Assembly: GCA_025765595.1 (NCBI GenBank)
Contig: JAIVFH010000036.1
Coordinates: 1 to 64,000, forward strand
Direction: 5' to 3'
DNA from: Obelidium mucronatum
Lineage: Eukaryota; Chytridiomycota; Chytridiomycetes; Chytridiales; Chytriomycetaceae
DNA: 64,000 nucleotides
The notes under the pieces were generated by a model. It searched no databases. It saw nothing but the letters and a program-made list of their open reading frames with translations, and was not told the origin of the DNA. Shown in pieces: positions 41,543 through 52,611 of the stretch. Both the position numbers and the translations under genes were made by a program. Positions within the stretch are counted from its first letter, which is position 1. Each line of letters begins with the position of its first letter.

Positions 41543-44500
41543 TCAAATCTCAACGGGTTTGAACTGTGGTTTTCGAATATGGCGCATTTGACTGCCTGGT
41601 TCCTGCGGTTTAAATGGTGCATATGCCCCATACGGTTTCGGGATGGGCAGCTCCGTAATTCCCGAGGCATCAGGAACGTAGGCGTTGGGTCGGGGTTCGG
41701 CTGTTGTTCGGACGTGGTTGAAGATGAAGAAGTTGTCGGCGTCGCTGAAAATAAAGGGTGGTAAATAAAGCGTAAGTATTTATCCAAAGGTGTTCAGGGG
41801 AAGAAGGAACAAAGAAGATATCTTACACGTCGATGAAGTTGGGACTGTTTTCCTTTTCGTGTCGTTCCCGTATAGCCATAGCATCGTGCTCGCGTCGTTT
41901 TCGCATCCTCTCTTTTTGCAAGAATTCTTTTTCGATGTCTTCCATAGGGATTTCCCCGTTGGCAAGCCGATGCCTTGCTTCTTCCAAAAGCATCTCCTGT
42001 TCATCAAGATCAGAAAATAATCAAGATTTAGGAAAATCGCAAACCTTTTCGCATTTCTCTTGATACAGTCCCATAGCCATGGCTTGATACATTGATAGCT
42101 CTGAAACCTTAGCCATCATCTCTCTGGTGGCGTTTTTAATCTTTTTGGACAAGTCGTTGAGTCTCGTTGCGACTTCAAATGACTCTATTCGGCCATCAAG
42201 AGTCTGTTTTTTTAGCCTGCTTGTGAGAGTGGAGACTTCTTCAAGGAGCAAGTCTTTTTCAAGTAACCGCTCCTGTATTTCCATTAGCCCTCCTAGAAAA
42301 ACGATATGCTACCGGAATACCTCTTTTTCAGCAAGCATTAACTCAAGACGAGTAATTTTGTTCAACAGTTCCGCTTGATTGTCATCAACACCTTCAAGGT
42401 CATTGCATCTCTCTGGATTCTCCGAATTCTCCATTGCCGCACTCAATTCATTCACTTGGTTGATGCATTTGTTGAGCTCTTGTTGAAGATTATTGGCTTG
42501 TTCTCGAAGATTCTCAGCCTCTCCTTTCTGCTTCTTTTTCAGCTCCAACCTCCGCTCCAGTTCCGAGGTAACAATTTTTAGTTTCCTCATTTCTTCCATT
42601 CTTTCCGTTAAAGCGGCTTCCCCTTTTTGTGCAATTCCAGAGAGCACGTTCAGACGTTCATAAAGTATACAAAGTTCATCGTTTCTGTCAAGGAGGTGGA
42701 TTCCAACAGAGTTTCTGTCTTTAACAGCTCGTTCGTATCTCTCTTTGAGTTTAACCATGTCTTCTTCTGCGGAATTTATGACTGTATTCAATGTCTCTAT
42801 GCTGGATAGGTGTTGATCAATTTGGTCTGGAAATCAATCTTTAGCAAAGCATTTGCTAGTGTATTTGAGTCATAGACGAACCTCTACGCTCTCTATATGT
42901 TGCCAATAGTTTGTTGGCATCATTTTTTGCGGCATCTCGAATGGCATAAGCAGCAGTATTATCTTGCCTGCGTTTCTGATTTAAAAAATGAATTTAAGAG
43001 GAAAGGAACTGCTATTTTTCTTGGCGAGAGTTGTACCGTTAACTCGTGATCCTTGTTTGTTATCTCATGTCGCAATATTTCCACTTCGTTGGACAAAATC
43101 TTAATTTTCTCTTTCATTTCTGCCGCTCGCTGTGTCGTTGCTTGAATTTGATTTACCTTTTTTGAAGAGAATTTAGCGATGATTTTTGTTATCGTTATAC
43201 CTCACATATTTGTTTCGCTCATTTTTGACGATGTCATATAGTGCCCCAAACTCCTTCAACCGGGCAACAGGCTCTTCACATTTATTCGCAGCCTCTTGAA
43301 TAGCCAAATCTTTGATTTGCATGTCATCTTTAATAAGGCGGTGTTTGTTTTGAATTCGAATCAAATCACGACTTTTGATGTCTCGTTCGCCAGTCAACGT
43401 TTCAATCTGCCGTCCCAGAGCTGATCTTCTCTCCATAACTTCTTCAAGCTCATTCTCCATTCTCCTGTTCAATTCAGCCTGAGCAGACATTTTATCATTC
43501 TCTTCCTTTTCAGAGCCACTCAGTTTCAAATATTTGTATAGTCCAACATCGATTGACTTTCGCATTTCAATCATTCGCTTCTTTTGATGTTTTTCTTCTC
43601 TTTGGAGCATTTCGAGCTCTCGATTGAAGTCGGCCAATTGTTTACGAATGGATGGGCCAGACATTTTCACATTGTTGACTGTTGTTTCCAAACGGCGATG
43701 GGTTTTTAACTGTATTTCTTTCTCTCGTACAGCTCGAAGTAATACGTCATGGTCTCTATGATTCTGCAAGGAAGCTTAGAATTGAAAGGAAAACACGACT
43801 GGCAATGAGAGCGAGTGGGCTTTTTTGATACATACTGTTGCCATAGCATTTCTAATGGCCATTTCAAGACGAACTCTGTCTGCTCGTTGAATGGAGAGTT
43901 GCTCCTTGGCATATTCATGATCTTTAAAGATTTCGTCACACACTCTTTCCATCTCAATTATTTCAGCCCTTCGCTCCTCATAGTCCGCAGCTTGATCAAG
44001 TTTGATTTCTTCAAATTCCTGTGAGTGAGTAATTATTATTATTATTATTTCATTTTTGGCCGAGGTTTCGAAGGTTACTCAACTCGTTTTCTCCTTGCAA
44101 GATTTTCAATTTCAAGATCTAGTTGCTGTGCGTTGGTGTTTTGCTTAATGTTTTCTACTACAAGAGAAGATATTGCATCGCGGAGAATTTCAGATTGTTT
44201 CCTGTTACGGATGATTATGTGAGAATCTACTGTGAATCCTGAAACTCTTATTTTGTTACATGATCTTTTGGGGCATTTCAGTGGCACGAGAAAGTGCTGC
44301 GGCATGTTTCTCCTTTTCAATATCTAGTCGATCTTTTTCACCCAAGACAATCTCGTAAGTGATTTCTTTCTCTTCAAGGTCCTTTTCAAGGTTTTCAACT
44401 TGATGACGTCGCTGGGATATATCAAGCTACAAAGAGAATTTTAGCAATTGTGAAAATTTCGGAGGAAATAGTGGATGACGATTACTTTCAACTCCTTGAT

Positions 44501-45620
44501 GGATACAATGAGTTGTGGTTCCAGCATATCCGCCTTGTGTTTTCGGATTTCATCGATATCTGCACTCAATACTAGTTTTTGCGATAGCGATTCATTGATA
44601 TCTGTCATCAGTTTCTTTTCCCGTTGAGCTGAAAGATTCACTTCATTTTCCAGCTGCAACATCAAAAACAGAGGATTAAGCAAATTTCCTGAATTAAAGT
44701 CGAAATATATTGATGAAACATACTTTAACAAGCTCTCTCTTTAAGTTTCCAATAGTGGCGTTGTTGGCGAATTGTTTGCTCTCATTTTTATCCATCTCCA
44801 TGCGTTGGTTCGTGACTTCCTGAGCGAGCTGTTTCGTGCTCTTTGACAGATTCTTGTCGTATTCTCCAAATGAAAGCAAGTGTGCATGGAGGGAGCGAAC
44901 CTTCTCCTTCAAATCTAGAATCCTAATGTAACCAGTTAAACAACAACCCCACGAAAAGAAACGCTTCCTACGTTCCAGCCTGAACATTGCGATTATCACC
45001 CAGTGCATCTAATGCTTTAAATATTGGAGCGGACTCGATGCTAAACAGTCCGCTGAAGTAAAACTTTTCTTCCTCTGTAAGAGCATCTTCTTCTTCCATC
45101 GCTTTAATCTGAGCAAACGCATCAGCCCTCTTTTTCGGATCTGAGAATGTCGATAAAATAGCGTCGTTTGCGGCAAAAGCATTGGATGAGCGCCGTCCTT
45201 CGTGGGATACCGACGGTCGATCAGCCACTGGAGCCGCGCTTGTTGGCATCGCCACAACTGTATCAGCTTCCTCTAGAGCTGCTGTGTTTTCCTCATTCTG
45301 ACTCGAAGCTGCAGAGTCGGGAACAACTCCTGCGCCTTGTAAATCTGCTGCAGCTTGATCACCAGAGGTTCCACCTCCAACCGCGCTTTCATTTCCAGCC
45401 GCAATTTCAGATTCTAGAGCATCGGCTTGTTCATCGTTTTCGTCGTATTCTTCATCATCTTCCTCCTCCCCTTCCTCGTATTCATCGTCGTTGCCTTCTT
45501 GGTCTAAAAAAGCGGCACGCAAGTTAGCTATACGCGTCCACGATCGACACACACAGTTTTTTGTTTGTCTCCGGAAAAGGAAGTGAACGAACCTTCGTTG
45601 TAGTCGAGTTGATCGTCCAT
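41543..45620 (-). CDS. CCDC146: CCDC146 orthologue, centriolar/flagellar coiled-coil protein
   Basis: From the ATG at 45620 (exon 1 45620-45593, exon 2 45503-44972, then at least eleven more exons) to TGA at 41543. Nearly the whole protein is coiled coil. The identity is clear from the C-terminus [30 protein letters not shown] and [14 protein letters not shown], and from internal blocks [39 protein letters not shown] and [18 protein letters not shown], which match vertebrate CCDC146. That protein is a centriole/axoneme-associated microtubule protein needed for sperm flagella. Here it supports a flagellated zoospore stage. The N-terminal 190 residues are an acidic, Glu/Asp-rich extension not present in the animal protein. 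Individual internal exon limits were not all fixed. Confidence 0.9.
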
Positions 45621-45746
45621 TTCACACACAATGGAATTGTCCTTCACTTGTACATAAATATTAAAAAAAAAAACACAGAAACAAAAAAAACAAAACGATG
45701 GCAAGATATTATTATTCATGAGGTTATTCTGTTAACGAGTGTATCG

Positions 45747-46311
45747 TCATGCTCCCTTCATTTTGTACTTGAGTCCTTCCAATCCGTCAATATTTACAGC
45801 CAATTCTCGCATGGACTTTGCCATCCACGTTGTCGTTGCAAAAAATCCAAAAGGAACCAAGTAAATGAATCTTATCATATTAGACGGATCGTAAAGCAGG
45901 AATGCTAATGCTGGAAAAGCAGAAGCTGCTGCAGCGCCGTAGAACAATGGACGAGAGGCTGCCTCGTCAGGAGCCAAACTGAGTGTCGTTTGGAGAACAA
46001 AGAAAGAGAAACCGACTGAACCTGATGCAACTAAAGCCATCAATGTTCCAATGAAAGAATCTTGAATTTGAATGACGCCAAAGAGAATGAGCCTGTAGTA
46101 GTCTGGGTCATGAGTTTGATCAGTAAATACGAACAGCAAACACAAACATAAAGCAGAGCAGTCCGGTTAAAATCTGAAGAATGTTGGTCACTTGAGCGTT
46201 TGATTCCTCATTCCTTGTCTTGAGGCTCTCGATAAGTTCCTCTTGCTCTAATAATGCTGTCAGTGCATTCGATGTTTCAAAATTCGAAGAATCGATAGTT
46301 ACGCTGTTCAT
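45747..46311 (-). CDS. Small multi-pass membrane protein of unknown function, about 178 aa
   Basis: The first true ATG is at 46311. Residues 1-45 are hydrophilic with a short coiled coil (LLEQEELIESLK); four hydrophobic segments follow (LTGLLCFMFVFA, LMALVASGSVGFSFFVL, FYGAAAASAFPALAFLL, IRFIYLVPFGFFATTTW) and a short basic end. Two frames must be joined between 46131 and 46102; the only in-phase splice I find removes 28 nt (46130-46103, GTATTT..CCCAG, with TACTGAT inside). That is far shorter than other introns here, so an indel is an alternative. No family recognised. Divergent from the prominin-like gene, ATGs about 150 bp apart. Confidence 0.5.
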
Positions 46312-46463
46312 CGAGAGGTTCAGTCTGAGTATCTGCTTCCTGCTCCGCCTTGTAACCTCGTCGTTGGAGGGGTGGCATTTATTCGACAATTTTTCCAATA
46401 AAATAATATTCCAATTAGACAGCCAAACATTTTACGACCAAATAGACCCTCTACCGTGCGATC

Positions 46464-49400
46464 ATGAGCAATGCATATCGAATACATGTTCGAGACACGA
46501 CGTTGGCGGTTCCTTCAGCGCCAGCCGATGTCACTGCGTGGGGAAACTTTGGACGCGGCTTTAGAACTATGCTGCATGGCGGGACAGTCGGATTACCGTC
46601 TAATATTCTGCAAAATGGACAATTTAATGTGGCAGCTATAGGAACGAGTTACGGGGTAATATTGTGATTACTGGCAAACATTCATTGAAAATACTCTTTT
46701 TTTGTCATCAATCACCACCTTGAAGGGAGTCATATTTTTTCTAGTAGTTTTGATACTTGCAGCCATCACTGCTATTCCTATTGGATTGTGCATGTGCTGT
46801 TGTTGCCTCAGGGCAAGCAAGAAAAGTAAAATGCCCAGTAAATGGAAGGACTATTGTGCCCGAATAACTCTATATTCATCTTTGTTTTGCGTCTGGTGAG
46901 TCAATTTGACGTTAAATAGTTGCTTCCTTACTCTTGCTGTTCTAGTTGTGGTTTTCTCGGAGGAATGCGCGCAAACAACGTTTTTTCAGATGCGATCGAT
47001 CTAGTAGTCGGAGGTCTTGATGCAGTGGTGGTAGATGCTTCGGAGTTTACGCAAGCGTTCCCAGAGCAAATACAGGTTGTTGCAGACTCAGTCCGACTGG
47101 CAGTCAAATCATCTCTCAAATTAACACCATCGTATCTGGACAATACTCAAATCGTGTCAACTATTCGTGACCCTGCGGGCAGAATTGTTGCCACATTAAG
47201 TCCAGCAAACACTGCCTTTGGAACATTGTCAACAAATGCGCCTCTCATTGATTCAATGATAACGGACATCCGCAGCAAAATAAGCGCGCTCAATAGTATA
47301 CTTTCCAGTATAAGCTCTCAGCTGACAACAATAAATGCTGTTCAGAATCGTCCAGGAAGTGGGACATATCAACTGACATCACCGATTTCAGATTCTGTTT
47401 CGACCGAACAAAGTGCTCTATCAACTATTGATACTGATGTATCAGCGTGCACAAACACCAACTCATTCTCAAACCAAATGACTGCTTCTGGGGTTTCGGG
47501 CCAATCATCGTTTTTTACAACTTCAAGAGCTATTGTCACCAAATGGACAGATATAAATGCTGAAATCAATACAATACTCACGTCACGGTCCGAATCAGTA
47601 TATGCGGCAGTTCTTCCAACAGTCAACAGTTTTTTGAATCCAACAGTGGAAGCAAGTTCGGAAACGTCCAGCCAAATGAATGCCAGTATGTCAGGCCTTC
47701 AATTAATGATATCAGATATTATGGGAGACAATGGGTTGAAAGGGTATGACAAAACTAGGAACGGAATGTTCCCTTTTCTATGGGTTGTGATATTGTCATT
47801 GGTTGTAGCCCTTGTTATCTGCAGCGTGTTTAAATGGCCAAAGTTTCTCAAATTGTACGTTTGATAACGTTGAAATTTTGGTGTTGGTTATTTTGTTGAT
47901 ATATTTGCTCACCACAGTCTCTTCTGGGCCACTCCTTTTTTTGTGATGGTAAACATCTTTTGGAGCATTATTTCAAAAAAATGCTCACTAATTTAAACGT
48001 TTCAATAGGTTATTCTGCTGCTTGGTGCAGTTTTATTTCTTTTGGCTGTTGCCTTTGCGGACGGTAAGTTTAAAGGGATTAAAACGGGTCGTGTTATTCA
48101 ACCAAAAATCCAGTTTGCCAAATTTTCACCGACAAAGACGCGTCTTCGCTTGTTGGATTAAGTCCATCTATCGCAAATGCTACAACGAATTTTTTCAAGG
48201 CGCGCCAAAAGGATTGCATCGATTCTGATTTGGGGTACATCAAGTTGGCTACGGATATGGGTCTTGTCACTGATACATCTGGAAATTTTACGGAACTTGC
48301 AGCACCAACAATCAACGGCTTGGATCTATCGCTTCTTGGTCAACTGCTTGAGATGTATTAGTGCAATATTTATAACGGTTCCGATGTGCTAACCATCAAA
48401 AACAAATGTCAGTGATGTAATCCCTCCAAACAGCCAAGTGATACAATCGGATACAATCAGTGGTCCGGCTGGATCACTGCAGTCGAATCTCTGTGCTCTC
48501 TCGATCAGTACCATTTCTTCAGCAAATGCAGACTCTATGGCCCAAACGGTACAAATACTTCTAGATGATATCAATTCACATGCTGGATCTTCAGCAACAC
48601 CACCGTCGAGCGAATTTACCATTGTTTCTGGGTCTGCGTTGGCATATTCTGACTTGACTGACTTCACAACCCTGCTCAATGCGTTGCACCAGAGTATCAC
48701 AACGTGGAAAAGCTCTCTTGTGGCAATTAATGCAGACGTTTCGCAGCTTACCAACATGTATAGTCAGTTTTCAACAAGTGCTGGCGTGTTGGCGGTGAGT
48801 ACATGGCGATTAAAAGATTACAGTAAATTACTGATGCCATAAAAACTCAGACTGCGCTACCGTCAACAATGTCGTCGGATTACTCTTCAGTCTATACAGC
48901 CCTAACTGCATATGCAACATCTGCAACGGGAATCTTGACTCAAAACATTCCGAACACAAAATATCAGATTCTTAAACGAACCGAAGCCGCAAGAGTCAAA
49001 TTTGAGGCCTCGTTACCATGTAAAAATATCGGGCATGATACCATTGTTTTTCAGAACGCACTGTGTGACGCTTTTTTGTATGCATATAACTTCTTAACAC
49101 GTTATTTTTGCAACACGTCCGCCCTAAATATGCTTTTATTCAAAATCACACCCCAGAAATCCTTTAGACTCATTGTACACTAGTTTTTGCTTTGCGGGAT
49201 TGGGATACGCGTTTCTGTTGTGGTGCTTTCCCATGATCACCAACCGCGTGGCACGGAAAAGAAATGCAAAAGTAGCAGAAGAAGCAACAGATGAAGAAGC
49301 AATATCGCCTGCATTCGGAAAGCTTGTTGAGGAAGACGATGGGGAGGATGGGGATGAGGAGGGGTATGACGACAGCGGCGACGGCTTGCCAACGCCGAAC

Positions 49401-49502
49401 CCCCCCACGCCGCAGCCGCGGCTGAACACTGCGGGTGTCCAGCGGGGCGCGTCGCCGAAGCCCGAGTACCACACGACGCTGCCGAATGCGGCGTCGTTCT
49501 AG
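46464..49502 (+). CDS. Prominin-like pentaspan membrane protein
   Basis: From the ATG at 46464 through about eight exons to TAG at 49502. Exon 1 (46464-46655) encodes a soluble start. Exon 2 has a first membrane helix (GVIFFLVVLILAAITAIPIGL) followed at once by a Cys-rich cytosolic stretch CMCCCCLRASKKS, and a second helix ending at FCVCCGFLGG. Next come a large loop (about 280 residues, Ser/Thr-rich, helical), two closely spaced helices (FLWVVILSLVVALVICSVF and FFVMVILLLGAVLFLLAVAFA), a second large loop, and a final helix (FCFAGLGYAFLLWCF) with an acidic, Pro-rich tail. Five helices, two long loops and a Cys-rich turn after helix 1 are the prominin layout, where the protein sits in microvilli and cilia-associated membranes. 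Sequence similarity was judged by eye only. Confidence 0.55.
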
Positions 49503-49530
49503 AGAAAGAAGTAAAAGAGTGACAAACCCA

Positions 49531-49565
49531 ACAACAAACAAACAAACAAACAAACAAACAAAATA
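49531..49565 (+). repeat. (ACAA)n microsatellite just upstream of a start codon
   Basis: ACAAACAAACAAAC repeats end about 8 bp before the ATG at 49573 and lie within the 70-bp gap between the stop of the prominin-like gene and that ATG. They form most of the 5' leader of the next gene. Confidence 0.7.
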
Positions 49566-49572
49566 AATAAAA

Positions 49573-52571
49573 ATGGAGCCCGCGCTGAAGCTGAAGCGCA
49601 TGCCGTCGGTGGCGTCGTCGCTCGGCAGCGGCAGCGGCGGCAGCGACTCGGACGACGACGCGTTTGCGGCGCAGCAGCTCGAGAAGCGGCTGTTTGGCGC
49701 CGTCAACGAGGGCGACGTGGCGGCGCTGCGGCGCCTGTTTTCTGTCGACTGCGGTTTGCGTCTTTGCTTCTTTGTTTCTTCTTTGCGTCTTTGCTTCTTT
49801 GGTCGATCGGAACTGAACTGAACTGAACTAAACTGGCAGAGGCCGATGCCAACGACAAGGTACTGCAGCTGCTGCTGACAACCACCTATCCAAACACGGA
49901 CGGCTTCTACACGCACGACCAGGACGTAATACCGGATGCATTGGAGCTGCTTGGGCAAAGGTACGCTCTCGTGATTGCGATTGACCACTTCTTGTCAATG
50001 ACGGGTGTATTCCTCCAGCCTCGAACACTTGAACGCAATTCAAATTGCATGCATCCTTGGGGACGAAGAATCTGCGCTCGAAATACTTGACTTTGTGGCA
50101 AAAGAAACTGAAGAGATTGGTGCTCGAAAAGTACTCTATGAATTCATGGGACGTGTTTGGGGGGATGGAAACACTGTGCTGCATATGGCTTCGTTCCTGG
50201 GAATGCCAGAGTTGGTAAAACGGCTTTTGGAGCTTGGTGCAAATCCAAACAAAAAGAATGGCCGGCAATATAGGCCTGTAGATTGTGCTGATACGGATGA
50301 AACACGGATAGTATTCAACACGGTATCAGAATGTGCGGCCAAAACGAGAACATAGTGTAAATTTTATTTATTAATCGAAGATTGTAAACAGTGGTCCGAG
50401 GGTCTGGGAATCAACCGAATTATATATCCGACAAAATCCAAGAATTTCTGTTGATAGAAAACAGAGCATCTATTTCGTCCACGCGAGCATCATTTGGATC
50501 AGTTGCATCCGAGAATTCAAGTCGTGAAACGTCCAAAACCAATCGATCATTCAGCAATCCGAAAATGCCAAACCAAACAATACCACACCACTCAAAAGCA
50601 AAGTCAATGGATGAACGCATGCTTACAGATATGATTCGTACAAAAGGCATCCTGTCATCTCGGCCTTCATCTCAATCCTTCACATCCGAAGCAGACCTTG
50701 GACAATCTCCACCATCGAACCGTAAACACCCCAAAAAAAGAGTATCATTCAGTCCTGAAACAATATTGCTTGATGTTTGTCAGCACGGCAAAGACGTTGA
50801 TGCAAATCCCATTGAAACCATCAAACAATATCTATCCTCATTGACAACAACGACAACGACAACAGCAACAATACCGAATCAGCCAATTTTAAATATAAAC
50901 TCCGCAATATTAAAACCTTTCACTCCAATCGCAGAGATACAATCTCCACAACAGAGCCTTACACTTTTACACCTCGCAAGTGCATATGGTCATACGGAAA
51001 TTGTAAGGGAGCTGTTGCAGCGCGATGATGTTTGCGTGAACGCACGTGATAGAGAGGGTTGGACGCCACTGCACTGCGCCTGTGCCGAGGGTCATTTGGA
51101 TGTGATTCGAGAACTCTGTAGTGCAATTGGATGGATTGCCGAAGATGGAGAAAAGTATTCCGCTGTCACTAATGATGATGATATTAGTAGCGGAATCAGA
51201 TGCTCTTATTGGCCTATAGATGGCCCTATCGATTTAGATGCACTGAATGGGGATGGAGACACTGCTGACATGGTTGCGTTGGAGGAAAGGAAAGACGAAA
51301 TTGGCAAAATGTTGAAAGGTAAATCGCCTTAGAGAGATTTTAAAAGTTATCTCAACTGTTGCTTAGATTCAAGAGCAGCCCTTGGGTACGAATTGATACG
51401 AGAAGAGACACATGTCTTGACCATACTAAATCCAAATGCCTCTGAACTCGAAGTCCAAAGATCCTCTGTAGCTATTGAATGTGCCATTGTTCAAGAAACA
51501 TCCTTACCGATATCACCGCCCGAATCAGTAATGGAGCCATGTGTGGATTCCATTGTTGAGAATCTCATGACAGATGTGTCTGCCAGCACACCGCAACCAA
51601 TAGCCCCCGACGAGACCCAATTCGAAAGCTTCATTCAGCCTTCAGTTTGTGGTGACCAGCTCATAGAATCAACTCACATGTCGCAGTCTCCCCCAACCTC
51701 GCCTCAACGTACTGAGGAGGCCAAGATAGAGGTTAAGGAGGCGGCAATATTCTCATCACTCTCCGCAGATAAAAAAGAGGAATCGCATAATTCTATCGCC
51801 GAAATACCTCCAGAGCCCGCAAGGAGCCCCAAACCGATTCGTGGTACGGCTGCGAAGTTGATTGCGGCATTCAACCAAAAGTCCTCGGATATTGTTGTGC
51901 GAAGCAGCCTCGGAACCACACCCATAACTACTTGCAGCACTGATAGGCTTACCTGTAGTTTAAAAATACCGAGACGACAGACCTATGATAACAACCCGTT
52001 GAAACCTATTTATGGGTCACAACCAGCAATAACCACCTTTACAAAGTCTCCTATTCCGAGACGGAGTACTACTACATCTGCGACGGATACTTCTGGGGCA
52101 GGTGGCATCTTGAGTGCAGTTTCAATTGAATCGATACCTGCCTCACCATCAACAATACATTCCATTTCGTCTCGGCGAAAAAGTTTGCTTCAGCAGCAAA
52201 TACAACCAATAGAAGCGAGGTATAGCAACATTAGTCGAAGTGGCAGCACTCCGCGAGCGTCGGAATGCACTGGAAGTGGAAGTTTGAGTGCTTGTCTTGT
52301 GGAGAACTCATCAACACAAAGCCTTTCTCCGTTACCTGCAAATTTGGCATCATCGTCTTGGTCCTCACTGTCACCAAGTAAAAAAGAAGAGTCAGCAAAA
52401 AAGAAGAAGGCGCATCGTCTATCGGAAACAACGTCTGGATATTTCCTGAACTGGATGGGAGTTTCAACCACGGAGGGAAAGAATGTACCCCTGAAATCGG
52501 GTATTAATAGTGTCAGGAATAGTGTTTCGATAGGAGAAAAAGCGAATTCGAGTGAGCAAACGCTTGGATAA
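49573..52571 (+). CDS. Ankyrin-repeat protein with RVxF motif, candidate protein phosphatase 1 regulator
   Basis: The ATG at 49573 opens a GC-rich, Ser/Asp-rich first exon (to about 49752). Further exons carry an ankyrin unit (GDGNTVLHMASFLGMPELVKRLLELGANPNKK). A Ser-rich part from 50391 contains KKRVSFSPETILLDVCQHG, a classical PP1-docking RVxF motif, then two more ankyrin units (LTLLHLASAYGHTEIVRELL and GWTPLHCACAEGHLDVIREL). The last exon (about 51367-52571) is Ser/Thr-rich with a poly-basic segment. RVxF next to ankyrins is the layout of MYPT-type PP1 targeting subunits. The join across the TAG at 50353-50355 is uncertain: it needs a donor near 50332 or there are two adjacent genes. Confidence 0.6.
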
Positions 52572-52611
52572 TGGAAATAAAATTGTTTTGGAAATATTAC
52601 CTATCAAGTGA

